64,000 bases of DNA from NCBI GenBank assembly GCA_033807695.1, contig CM066304.1:248001-312000 (forward strand), in the 5' to 3' direction. The translations under genes were made by a program, and so were the position numbers. This document shows positions 11,181-22,683 of the stretch, in pieces. Position 1 is the stretch's first letter. Each line of letters starts with the position of its first letter. The notes beneath the pieces are model-generated. The model did no database searches, had not been told where the DNA came from, and was given only the letters and a program-made list of their open reading frames with translations. Origin of the DNA: Daedaleopsis sinensis (taxonomy: Eukaryota; Basidiomycota; Agaricomycetes; Polyporales; Polyporaceae).

Positions 11181-13608
11181 GTCTCCCGGTGCGGAGCAGA
11201 TGAACAGCGCGCGCAGGCTGCAATATATGTTATGCCGCCGAGGGGTGAGGAGAGGAAGGGTGTAACGGACGCGGCTACGTGGCCTAGTATGCGTGGTCGT
11301 TGGCACGGGCGGTTACATGCCAGCGTGTCAGAATCGGCGCGGGTCTCGGGTTGAATATCGACGATCAGTCTCGAGCATTACAGAGTAAATAGTCACATAT
11401 CACCTCACGTATACAATTGCACCGTCCTTGGCCCCAGCGCCTCGTGACCAGTGCATGGAGAAATACAGATAACTTCATAGTTCCCAACACCTGTAGAATG
11501 ATGCTTGCCGTGCCCAGTGCAAGAATATCTGAATAAGAAATAATATCATGGTGGAAATAGGGGCAGGCCTGGGGCGCAAAACACACGCCGCAGCCCTTGC
11601 AACTGCACGTGCGAGCATCCGCGCGCTAAAAATATTGGTGAGCCTCGGCGCTGACCGCAGATGCAAAGCAGGTCATTGTACACACCTCGGTTCAACCCCT
11701 GTCGCACCAACCGAGCTTCGCAACAGACGATGTGATCAAGAAGGCAGAAGGCCGTCTGGCTTCGATGTAATCCTGACTGTCGCGCAGTGCGCACAGGCTC
11801 TCCGGCTCCTCTTCGAGACCTGCCAGGTTGTCAGCTTGAAGGACGACCAAGGTCCACACTTAGGTGGCCGCATGACAGGCGAAATTTGACACTGTGTTCG
11901 CCATAGCTCGCGCGCAACCGTCCTATAATGGTGAGTCTCCATGCTTGCCCAGTCTCTCACTATGGTGATATATACAGCACCGCCAGGCCGATTGTCGCCG
12001 CCACAGGGCGTGAGGACCGGGGCATTCCAAGTCAACACATCATGGTGCGGGAGACAGAGCAGGAACTAATTGGCACAGTGGGCAACCGATCCGTGTTATC
12101 GGACTATGTCTGCGTGGCTGCGAGGTGCGTGAATGGATCCCAGTAAGTCTCCTCGAAAACATGCCCTGCACACATGAGGCCATCTCGGTGGGTTAAAGCC
12201 TGAGCAGCGCGTGCTCTTCGTACCGGCTCGAATACACCGAGGCGTCTACAGACGGAGTAGTCACGAAGAGATCGCTGGCATTCATGTCATCGAGAGATGG
12301 CACTCGCGCAGCACAGCGTGAATAGCATCCCTCCCCCGACCATCGCGAGAGCCCCTCATTACGACCTTTTCTTCTGTCACTTCAAGCATGCAGCTATACA
12401 ATACCTGCATGCTTGAAGTAATGGACAACATCGAGGTTTCACCGAACACATGAAAGATGAACAATCATGGTGGACATACCTGCGCACTCTGTGTTCGTTC
12501 GCTTCGAGATCTGATGCCATGCCTTTAGCGCAACTGGAGGCTGAGAACGCCGACACATGGTTGACGGTCTATGTTAGCGTCGCCGCTCCCGCGAGCAGGA
12601 AAATCCGAGGTATTCACAAGCGAGCAGATGCGAGAAGACCAGGGGCGGAGACCGGGCTCGGGGGTTGCCATGCGTACTGAGCATGAAGTTGAAGCTCTGT
12701 AGAGTTGGCTAGCGGGATGTGGCTTGAATTGTGGCTGCCCACAATCTCGGGGACGACTCACCAGGGGACAGACATAGAATACTAGGCAGTGAGATCGCAC
12801 CATTGGCGTGTATAACAGGTCTTTTGTTCATAGAACCTACTTTGAAATGACATGATCCACTCACTCTTTTCTTCGGGCCCAGTTGATTTCATGTGAGCTG
12901 GGTCGGGACGAAGAGACTTGGAGCTGCGTGTGCCCGAGATGGTGGTAAGAGTATGTCGATGTCATAGGGTATGCGATAGTACTGTTGACGACGCGGGGGG
13001 GCGTAATATCTACGTACATTCAGCCAGCAGAAGCCCGAATAGCAAGGATTTGTCGCCACCAGGGGTGTAGCAGGGCATGAGCATTGAGGATGCAAAAGTC
13101 ACAGTGAACTGGTCTGCGTGTGGGGCACGAGGAGAGAATCTCGATGGCCTCGATCAACGGAAGCAAATGTGTGCGCCTGTCGGGGATTCCCGAAGCGCTG
13201 TGGGAGCGCCGTCCAGACCCATCCATCGAGTCCGAGGAGCTCGGGTAGCCGCGCACGCGCCGCCAACATTATTCGACATTTGCCAAGTCTAACACAACTA
13301 GTGTTCCAGCCGGCATGCTGGACGCTCCTCCTCGCTATCTATCCATCACTCGATACCGCACGGGCCAGCTGACTAGTCGGAGCGAGTGACTCGCACTGGT
13401 CCCGAGCGCGGAGACGCCGCCATGCGAAACTACCACAATGTTCTAAGTCCGAAGTAGTATTCCGACGTGAAGCATGTCCGCCGTTTTGACCATCCTGCTC
13501 TGAACACTAATGCTGTATGAATATCAACCAAAACTTAAAAGCCTCCAAGAAAGTCTGATTACGATAAGTACATTCGGGGTCCAACCGGCTATTCTTTTCC
13601 AAAACTAA
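11181..13608. other. Unresolved stretch between gene C and TET/JBP
   Basis: About 2.4 kb without a gene I can support. On the minus strand there are short open pieces with plausible splice borders: one from about 11860 to 11715 encoding an acidic segment (LEEEPESLCALRDS), and one ending near 12195. Neither extends into a full protein. A perfect hairpin lies at 12379-12419. The stretch may be a decayed cargo gene or regulatory spacer. Confidence 0.4.
12379..12419. repeat. Perfect 15-bp inverted repeat
   Basis: Arms acttcaagcatgcag (12379-12393) and its exact complement (12405-12419) flank an 11-nt loop. On the minus strand it would sit inside a possible short intron ending in gacag just left of the hairpin. 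It is too symmetric to be chance, but the function is unknown. Confidence 0.7.
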
Positions 13609-15891
13609 TCACTTCCGAGTCATGCGATCTTTCAGAATCGCTTGCACCTCATCCCAAGTGCTAAGGCAAGCTATACCGCGCTTCCAATATTCCGAGCCTT
13701 CTTCAGGCAGTCTCCCGCCAGATGCCTCCAGTGACTTCTTCGACTGGAATCCACAATCTACCCACCTGAACAACCCAGCAGCGGAATATTGCGTGAACGA
13801 GTATCGTGTCTCGCCCGGTGCGAGGGGGGTGTTTGAGTGGTCCACGATGGCCGACTGAATGATAATGGTGGCCATCGGGGGGAACTCGATAATCAGACGC
13901 AATTGCCAGAGGATGATGCGAGCGCTCTTCTTCGGGTTGAACCTACCAATCGCCGTGATGGCGCACGCACCGTAGGCGAGGTTGAGGTGGTCGCGATGGC
14001 GCCCGGTGACCGTGCGCGAACCGACGTTAAAAGTCGCGCTCCCGAAAACATTATTGCTGAAAAGTCGACGAAGGGTGGGGTCGCGCTCGCATAGGGCCGT
14101 CAAAGTGCCATCATAGAGCTGGTAGATCTTAGGCTCGAACATCTGAAGTGCGGCTGCACGTCCAATGAGTCAGCGGTACCCGCTTGGAACGAGCCATACA
14201 TACCGTTGGCATAGTTTGCTATGCGCTTCGTAGCCGGCAGATTCACCAGGTCGGCAACAATCTGCTCGTTCGCGTCACTTCCTTGAGACAGATTGCCCAC
14301 GATCTTTGCAGTCGCAATCGCCGTTACACGCGGTGTGAGTTAGAGGGTGGACCCTTCGTCGTGGGTAGAGAACAACTCACCTGCTGCCCTCCTCCAAACG
14401 AGATACCGCAACTGATGGCCCGAACATCCGGGCCGCGCCGATTGGGTTTTTTCGGGAAGTGATACTTCGCGTTGGCGCGATCGAATGCCTCCTGCAATTC
14501 TTCATTCATTCGCCCGACATAGGTAGGATCAGCGGGACTACCGGCGAGCGCGCCGACCACCCATCTCCCGGATGCGTCAAGAAGAGCCCGAGAGGTCCTA
14601 CGGACGCGTAAGCACGAGCGGACCAGGCGTAGTTAATCACTCACCTGCCATCCCAGGAGATGTAGGTGAAGCCTAGCGCCTGTAACTCCTCCACTGACAT
14701 CGACTCCAGATCCTCCCTCGCCCGATTGAATGGTCGCTCCTGCGTACCTACATAGCCGGATGACGCGACTTGGACCTTAGGCATATCGAGTTCCATCGCA
14801 GTGACGATCGGGTCCCCCATGGGCACACGCTCGTCGCGCATGAGTGCAGCGAGAATATCGCTGACGTGATTCGATTCCTGCGCGCCGTCCATGCGGAGAC
14901 CGGGGGATGTGCCGAGCGCATCATCAGAGGCCTCTGAGGCATTGAGGGGGAGGCTCACTGTTGGTTCTGCCGTGACGGACCCCAGTCCAGTGTTGTCGTA
15001 CTGACGAGACGACGTGGTGTCCTGGGATGTCGTCTGTGGGGGCGAAGGCAAGGCGGCATCGCGCCTGATTCCCTCGTGCTCTTGCGCAGGAATGGGGAGG
15101 CCCTGCGTGAACGGCAGGGCGGGGTGACCCTTAGCGACAGATTTCAGAGGGCGGTTCATGGCAGGGTCCGCTTGACGTGCGCGGTTTTCCCGGCGACGCT
15201 TCTTGCGATGGGTACGTCGGTGCCACTGCGCCTTAGAGATAGAGTCGTCAAAGGCCGGGGGACATTCTTCCGCTGGGAGAATCGGAGGCAGAGACGATGG
15301 CGACGTGGTGTCCTGGGATGTCGTCTGTGGGGGCGAATCAAAGGCGGCATCGCGCCTGATTCCCTCGTGCTCTTGCGCAGGAATGGGGAGGCCCTGCGTG
15401 AACGGCAGGGCGGGGTGACCCTTAGCGACAGATTTCAGAGGGCGGTTCATGGCAGGGTCCGCTTGACGCGCGCGGTTTTCCCGGCGACGCTTCTTGCGAT
15501 GGGTACGTCGATGCCACTGCGCCTTAGAGATAGAGTCGTCAAAGGCAGGGGGACATTCTTCCGCTGGGAGAGTCGGAGGCAGAGACGATGGAGCCGCAAA
15601 GGTCGTATCCGATAAATACTTGTCCGGAGGGTGGACCACCTGGGCGTCTTCATCGAGATCGTCAAGCGGAGCGCCCGTCGCGCCCTGCGCCGCAGCCTCT
15701 TGCTGCAGGCTAGCCTCTACCGCAGCCCGTATAGAGCGGTGGAGCAAGAAGTCCGGAGGAGCGCGCAGCGGCTCTTCCAGGGTAGAGTCCCACGGCGAGA
15801 AATTGGCCCCAGTCCTGGTCTACACAGGGGTGATATCAAACTACATTTCTAGCTCTCGCACTAACACGACCACTTACCTGGTGCCAGCCAT
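13609..15891 (-). CDS. TET/JBP-family 2-oxoglutarate/Fe(II) dioxygenase (5-methylcytosine oxidase)
   Basis: Five exons on the minus strand (15891-15878, 15814-14645, 14597-14381, 14303-14204, 14153-13609) splice in phase to 681 residues. The C-terminal half is a fungal TET/JBP domain. It has WDGR/LLDASGR near 392-405, GISFGGGQ near 460, the HxD iron motif (H552, D554 in GRHRDHLN), the distal histidine H605 in DHSNTPL, and the 2-oxoglutarate-binding arginine R616 in GETRYSF, followed by GLFRWVDCGF. All catalytic positions are present. By family knowledge such enzymes oxidise 5-methylcytosine in DNA. The N-terminal half is low complexity with a duplicated 97-residue basic segment. A 14-nt first exon coding MAGT is supported by a 63-nt intron in phase. 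The gene diverges from the transposase across the minisatellite spacer and is apparently active cargo. Confidence 0.9.
15029..15610 (-). repeat. 97-codon tandem duplication inside the TET/JBP gene
   Basis: Two copies of a 291-bp block lie in direct tandem; for example gcgcctgattccctcgtg starts at 15061 and again at 15352. The length is an exact multiple of three, so the frame is kept. The encoded block contains a very basic core (THRKKRRRENRA), so the protein has two such patches. The copies differ by only a few bases, which indicates a recent event. Confidence 0.9.
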
Positions 15892-16100
15892 GCTGACTTT
15901 CTTTGGCAGGCTGCATCAATACCTGCAAGAGCAAATGAGAGTCAACATCGCATCAGTAACTCAATGCCGCCATATACGCGCGACGCCGACATTCCGAACG
16001 AGTCGAAGCGTAGACATTGCTGGAACAAACACGCAATCGCCAAGCGGCAGTCTGGGCGCCGCGAACGACACCGGGATGCAATCCGAGCCTCGCAAATGCG
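15892..16100. promoter_or_regulatory. TET/JBP 5' flank
   Basis: Short upstream region between the first TET exon and the minisatellite. No gene is seen. It presumably holds the TET/JBP core promoter, although no TATA box or other element is obvious. Confidence 0.3.
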
Positions 16101-16104
16101 ACCT

Positions 16105-17420
16105 CGAGTGCCCGGGCCCCAAGGTCGGAGCACGCACGACTCTCGAGAAGTCGCATGACCGCCATACGGCAGTCTCACGAGAGGCGTCCGTCAGAGGCCG
16201 ATCATGCTCAGCCAGCACCCTCTCGCGCATGCGGGCCCCAAGGTCGGAGCGCGCACGACATTGCGAGAGGACGTCCATGCCGCGACGGTCTGCAGAACAT
16301 GATCGCCGGCAACCTCTCGCGCATCCAGGCCCCAAGGTCGGAGCGCATGCGACGCTGCGAGAGGAGCTCCGCTGCAGAACACGATCGCCGGCAACCTCTC
16401 GCGCATCCAGGCCCCAAGGTCGGAGCACGCACGACGCTGCGAGAGGAGCTCCGCGGCGCGACGGTCTGCAGACCTGGATCACCGGCAACCTTTCGCGCAT
16501 CCAGGCCCCAAGGTCGGAGCGCATGCGACGCTGCGAGAGGAGCTCCGCTGCAGAACACGATCGCCGGCAACCTCTCGCGCATCCAGGCCCCAAGGTCGGA
16601 GCGCATGCGACGCAGCGAGAGGAGCTCCGCGGCGCGACGGTCTGCAGACCTGGATCACCGGCAACCTCTCGCGCATCCAGGCCCCAAGGTCGGAGCGCAT
16701 GCGACGCTGCGAGAGGAGCTCCGCTGCAGAACACGATCGCCGGCAACCTCTCGCGCATCCAGGCCCCAAGGTCGGAGCGCATGCGACGCAGCGAGAGGAG
16801 CTCCGCGGCGCGACGGTCTGCAGACCTGGATCACCGGCAACCTTTCGCGCATCCAGGCCCCAAGGTCGGAGCGCATGCGACGCTGCGAGAGGAGCTCGCC
16901 GCAGAACACGATCGCCGGCAACCTCTCGCGCATCCAGGCCCCAGAAGGTCGGAGCACGCGCGACGCTGCGAGAGGAGCTCCGACCTGCAACGGTCTGCAG
17001 AGCTCGATAGCCAGCAACCTCTCGCGCATCCGGGCCCCAAGGTCGGAGCACGCGCGACGCTGCAAGAGGAGGTCCGCCGCAGAACACGAACGCCCACACC
17101 CTCTCGCACATCCAGGCCCCAAGGTCGGAGCACGCGCGACGCTGCGAGAGGACCTCCGTGGTGCGACGGTCTGCAGACCTGGATCACCGGCAACCTCTCG
17201 CGCATCCAGGCCCCAAGGTCGGAGCGCATGCGACGCTGCGAGAGGAGCTCCGCTGCAGAACACGATCGCCGGCAACCTCTCGCGCATCCAGGCCCCAAGG
17301 TCGGAGCGCGCGCGACGCTGCGAGAGGAGCCCACAACGGTCTGCAGAGCTCGATCGCCGGCAACCTCTCGTGCATCCGGGCCCCAAGGTCGGAGCACGCG
17401 CGATGCTTCAAGACACCGCC
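16105..17420. repeat. Minisatellite with alternating 82- and 94-bp units
   Basis: About 15 tandem copies of a GC-rich unit starting caggccccaaggtcggagc (starts near 16109, 16225, 16328, 16410, 16502, 16584, 16678, 16760, 16854, 16938, 17031, 17116, 17208, 17290 and 17381). Two unit types alternate: an 82-bp form with gctgcagaacacgatc and a 94-bp form with gcgacggtctgcagacctgg. Stop codons are rare in all frames, which yields long spurious open frames on both strands. It lies in the spacer between the divergent TET/JBP and transposase genes. Confidence 0.9.
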
Positions 17421-17691
17421 TCCAGGCAGAATGCCCAGACTCAGGAGTCGGAACGCGCATGACATAGCAAGAGAGGGAGAGGAGAGAAACGTGCTTACTG
17501 AGTACTGAGGGCCGAAGGGGATAGCGAGACAGCACAGGGGCTGGGGAAGATGGAGGCAGGGCAGACTCTCGCCAGACGTGCTTGACGGATTGAAGGGTCG
17601 CAGACCGAGGAGGGGGAGGCGGGGGCTCGCTCTGTTCGTGCACAATGCGACCACAGCTTTATAGCAGGAGTACTAGAACACGAATATGGCC

Positions 17692-17785
17692 TCCTCCGAA
17701 CGGGGTGCGTCATTGGTGTCCGCCAGCCAGAACATATCAGACCCTCCGAACGGGGAGCGTCATTGGTCTCCGCCTGGCTAGAACA
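17692..17785 (+). promoter_or_regulatory. Duplicated promoter element with inverted CCAAT boxes
   Basis: A direct repeat of about 43 bp, spaced 51 bp (17692-17734 and 17743-17785), beginning cctccgaacgggg. Each copy contains attgg, the reverse of CCAAT, at 17712 and 17762. It lies about 260-350 bp before the transposase start codon, so it is a candidate promoter module (inference). Confidence 0.45.
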
Positions 17786-18045
17786 GAAGGGAAGCGAGCA
17801 GTGGTAGTGGTTGGGTCCGCGCAGGACAGCCGCCCCTGGGCGCTGAGCGCTGAGCGCCTGGCCGACGCCGAAGAAGAACGAATCTTGCGCGTGAATCTTG
17901 GCGCCTTCTTGCCCCCTCTGCTTCGACCCGCACGTTCGCGCGCATTATTGTATGTCAACATTTGACTCCTTTACCCGAGCAGAGAGGTACTAATGGCTGA
18001 TCGGTCTCGATACATTCTAGCCCGCAGAAGTAGCTTACCTGCGCG

Positions 18046-21000
18046 ATGTTTATACCGAAGACCCCCACAAAGAAGTCGAAAAAGCGCAAGGTCGCTGGGG
18101 ATTCGTTTGCATGGACCGCCAACGACATCATTTCGACCGTGCGAGAAGTCGACGGGAGCCCATCCAGGGCGCACGCCGTGGACCCAGATTCTCGTTCGGC
18201 GTTCAGATCTCCAGTGGCGCCGCTACCGTCCATGGCAATGTTCGCACCGCCAGCATCCCGGCTATGCAGTGGGGACCCAACCGCGTCAGGGTCCTCGTCA
18301 GGGCGAGAACGGCACGACGGCCACGTCTACACGCCAGGTAAAATATCTGCCTATATATCATGCATCCGCGCACGCGCAGATACTGACGTTCCACGCGACG
18401 TTCTGCACCCGCAATCTTCAATGGGCTATGTTCACGGCGCGATCACGATAGTCTTCGACGATATTGGGGCAACTGCTCTGCCAAGTCCACAACGTGCCCG
18501 GCCCAGCAACGTAGAACAGACCACACCGCGCCATCGCAGGGCGGGCCGTAGAGCAGTCGCGCTCTCAGACAGCTCAAGTTCAGACGATGAATCGGACCTA
18601 GAGACAGCCCGAAGTGTCCACACCGGCACCACAGGCCCTAAGCGTTCAGACGCGACTCCTCAGGCTGCTCCGAAAGGGAAGCATAAAGGAGCGTACGCAA
18701 ATAACACTATTGTGCGTACTGCAGCTGTGCGTCCCCAGATGGTGAGCTAATTTGGGCGACCGTGATTCTCAGCCACCCTCTGTGAGATGCGCACAATTCA
18801 TGTCCGGACACGCCGCCCAGGCCCTGGAAGTGATTTTGGCGCAAGAAGCCCCCCCTCAAGCGACAGACAGATGTGCGATGTGTCCTCAAATGGCACGACC
18901 GTCGCCTCCGCTTGGACTGTCAACAGCTAGGTACCGGTGTTTCGATTGCTTCCGCCGCCCCGACCTATGCATGTCATGCCTTCTACTCCTGCACTATTTC
19001 AATCCGTTCCATAGGCTACTCCGATGGGACGCCATCAAAGGATTCTGGGCGAAGGTATCAACAATGGAGGTCGGGCTGCAGATCCACTGCGGACACGGGG
19101 GACAACCTTGCCCTCGCAAGATGCCGGGGCGAGAGACGCGGATGATGCACATCGTTCACGAACACGGCATATCCAAGATGATGGTGGGCTTTTGTGATTG
19201 TCCTACAATGCCGCAACGTATGCCGCAGCCCGACACGTCCACCAAGGCGCTACAATCCTTGAGTCACGAACCATCGCAGCTCCTGGCCATGGGGCTATTT
19301 CCCGGGTCGTGGGACACCCCGCGCACTGCTTTCACCATCCATGTACTCCGCCAGTACCACCTCCTCACGCTACAGGCTCATACCACAGTCCACGACTTCT
19401 CGATTTACCTGAAGAGGACATCAGACAATGTTGAACCGCACAACGTACCTGTGAGTCACTTGCTTTCTTTCTAACAAGTGAATGTGACACGAGCGCGTGT
19501 CAACAGGACCGGGCGCGTGAGTTGAGCCAAGCGATGCGCGAATTTAGCTACATACGCGCATGCAAACGAGCCCTGCAACACCCGGCCTTGCAGCTTCCCT
19601 TTGGCAGCCTAGCGATCGTCTGCCCAGCATGTCCACATCCGAACAAAAATATGCGACCCGGCTGGCAGCAACGAAGTCATAAATACAGGTATGCCCAGTC
19701 GTCGCAAATTGTCGACAGTGTGTGACGCTGCAGTAACAGGTACCTGGACGCACTCTTTTACGCCATCGATGGCAATTTCCGCGCCAGTCAGCGACAGAAG
19801 GCGCGTGACAAGAACGACTTCCCCTTATTCGGGTCTGCGGCGTATTTCGTAGACCAGCAAGACTTCCAATACTACCTTGAGAACATCGGCGAGACGGACA
19901 AGGAGGTATGCACGTCGCCAGCTCGTGCGATTCGCGCTAACGCGCGCGCAGGAATCCACGTGCAACAAGTTCGGGGCATTCCTTGGGACCTACTCTGGGA
20001 ATCTCACAGGCGTTATCGCTCTAGCGTGCCGCCACGAGATTATCCTTCCCAACTCAGTCGTTGATATGCTTCGAAACGAGAAGTGAGCACTACTATCATA
20101 CTTGAGTAGTCACACTGCCTCATGAGAGGACGTCTGAGCACTGACTCAACGTTCGCACAGACCAAGCTTCACTGACTTCGCGGTTGTATCTGCTCTGCAG
20201 CGATTCATCGAACTCCTACTCATCAAGCAATCGTACGACGTCGGCTGCCAGTATCTCATTCGGTTCCTAATACGCCTCGCGAAAATCGCGCCCATGGTGC
20301 CGCACATGCGGACGATTCAATCTGTGTCCCTCCCCGAAGTCCAAGGCTCGGTAGGGGCATTTCATGTTAAGATGCATAAGCTTAGTTGTCAGACGAAGCA
20401 GAACCCGGAATGCCTGCCAGGGTGGGGCAAGACCTTCGGCGATCAGCTCGAGCACACTTGGGCCACGGCAAATCACGACACACCCATGACGCGGGAAATG
20501 ACGTCTGGTCACCGCCAGGATCGAATGAACGATGGCTATGCAGATATGAACATCCGCCAAGTTCACGCCATGCGTGAGTCCAATCCCAGTATATGCTTCC
20601 ATGTGAGCTCACATGCCTTGTGCTCCGCGCCGGAATGGCTCTATAGCCCGTACCCTGCATCGCAAGCACAAAGAGGCCAACAAACAGTACCGAGGCTCAA
20701 AGCGATTCCTCGACGAACTCGAAGCGAACACAACGCCGGCCGATCTAGAGCGATGGACACAGGAAGAAGCCGAATGGCTACGCAAGGTTGTAGACATCCA
20801 TAAGCACAAGGACCTCGACGATCCGTTTGTCCCTGACATCGACGAAAGTGGGTACCCTCGCATATCAATCGCACTCATGTTACGCTGATGAACAGCTGAA
20901 TATGTACAGGTGTGTCTCACGAAGCCACGATCGCCAAGCTCACCGCAGAGCGCGAACGATCAGGAGACTCGGTAGGAATGCAGATGGTGAGCGCGATCGA

Positions 21001-22491
21001 GGGCATGATCGCAGTGGAAGAAGAGAAGTACATCCAACGCACTGTAGTGTGTGCGCCGAGCACTGAGCATTACACACCCGCGTTTTGCAGAGAATCTTTG
21101 CTGCAGCGGCTACTAGCATTCGACCGAGGAAAGCATCGTCAGAGACAATCCATGAAGAAGGCGGTGGAGCAATTCCTCGTCAAGGTGGAGTTGTGCTCAG
21201 ACTCCTACAACCGGTATGTCACGCCCCACTTTGCTGCCGCATTCGCTGCAGCAGAGATGGAGGCATTGGAAGCCGAGGACGCAAGCTCGTCAGGTGCGTA
21301 CATTGGTGCTCATGACACCTGGCGGCTTCTATCTACCCGGAACCTCACGTAGCAGCTACGTTCACCGTTACAGATGCGCCACCTTCCTACTCATTAGGTG
21401 ATTCATTCCCATGGCGCGATGCCGCAGATGACGTTGCGTGCGGGCTTGCTCCAACATTTACACCTCATTCTCGGGCCTTCCGGGAGCCACTGGATGACAA
21501 CGAGCACTTCGTAAATGAGCTCGTAGACTCGGTGGAGGCTGTCCGCATCCTCTTGCCATCCTCTTACCACAGCCAGATTCGCAACCGGGCCGCCATGGCG
21601 GAGGCGGTCGCGATCGAGAGGCGGCTGCGAGAGGGGCAAGCCAACGAGGCCCTGGATACGTTTCGCACGGTGATCACCGCTCGAGTGAGTCTCCAGGAGT
21701 TACGAGCTCAAGGACATGGACAAAAGCATGGCAAACACGTTCGCGCCTTGGACGCTCAGGAGCGCACTGAAGGCCAAGAGGCGAGAGCGGAATATGACCG
21801 TTTGCGCAGCCTCTTGAAAGTCCTAGGGATGAAGGAGGACGACCCGAAGTATCGCGTCATCACGAATGAAGACGCTAGTCCGTTCATACTCACCATGGAC
21901 CAGCGGAAGCGAGGAGATAGTCGCCGGACCCCGGGTTGGCTATGGGCGAATTTTCAGTTCGTCGAGAACCAGCCAGACGGGGAGACGAAACGATTCATGA
22001 AGCAGAGTAAGTTACTCATCCTGTCCGGGCCTGTCACTCGTCGCGCTCACTTGGAATGTGTGCAGAGGCTAGGTCTCACTGGTTCCGCTGCCGCGCCGCC
22101 AAAGCACGCTGGGGAGAAGAAGTCGTATTGAAGAGGGAAGAAATGTTCCGGACGACAGAGATGTACACTCTGCAGAAGAACAAGTGCCTCGCCATTGCCG
22201 AGCAGGCTGAGAAAGCCGGCCGTCTAGGAGCATGTGCATATGCGCGAAAGTGAGTCTCCAGAAGTCTCCTCAATCATCGCAACACAGGATAATCGAGACT
22301 GTCGACAGACAATCCTATCGTTTGGAGCGGCTGCTCACGCAGGCGTGGTCACTGTTTCCAAAGGAGGTGTTCACCCAAGTGAGTGGCCGGCGATATCACG
22401 GTGTTGGAAAAGGACGACTAACACTAGTCTGTTTGGGTCACAGACAATCGGTCTCCCAGGGGCCATAGCAATGACTGAAATCGAGCTATAA
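18046..22491 (+). CDS. KDZ-superfamily transposase with CxC2 cysteine cluster
   Basis: A multi-exon plus-strand gene of about 1,100-1,200 residues. Supported exons include 18046-18711 (possibly with a 42-nt intron near 18339), 18773-19450, 19507-19688, 19740-19905, 19952-20082, 20161-20573, 20647-20847 and 20910-21043. Further exons run to the stop at 22489-22491. The order of parts matches KDZ transposases. A basic, Ser-rich N-terminus is followed by a CxC2 zinc cluster (RCAMC, RYRCFDCF, LCMSC, GHGGQPCP) and then TAFT and the CPACP block. The acidic core residues occur as IDGNF, YDVGCQY and GWGKTFGDQLEHTW. The C-terminal coiled part (LLPSSYHSQ, LREGQANEAL, RCRAAKARWGEEV) also fits. The usual GE of the last core motif is GD here. 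It should catalyse cut-and-paste transposition in the nucleus. Inner exon borders after 21043 are approximate. Confidence 0.9.
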
Positions 22492-22683
22492 TTTAAGCTC
22501 TGAACTTTGGGATGTGCATGCTCGCTACTGATCTGAATAGCACAATGTCGATTGTATCTGCTATGAGACTGTCCACTTCGATACGTCATGCACACTTCAT
22601 AAGACGATTGACAGCACGGCTCCAAGCAGCGGTGAGTACAGAGTACATAATGAAACAGGGCAAGCGTGAAAGGAAGGGGTCGA
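22492..22683. other. Convergent 3' spacer
   Basis: About 190 bp between the stop codons of the transposase (plus) and gene E (minus). It should contain both polyadenylation regions. No gene is seen. Confidence 0.4.

Noticed and set aside
15494..17467. 657-codon open frame on the plus strand (and several long ones on both strands) across the minisatellite.
   Set aside because: It is produced by a GC-rich tandem repeat with few stop codons, overlaps the TET/JBP gene antisense, and encodes only the repeat in different frames.
18742..18772. A 31-nt intron in the transposase starting at gtgagc.
   Set aside because: Too short for a fungal intron. A donor at 18712 gives a 61-nt intron in the same phase.
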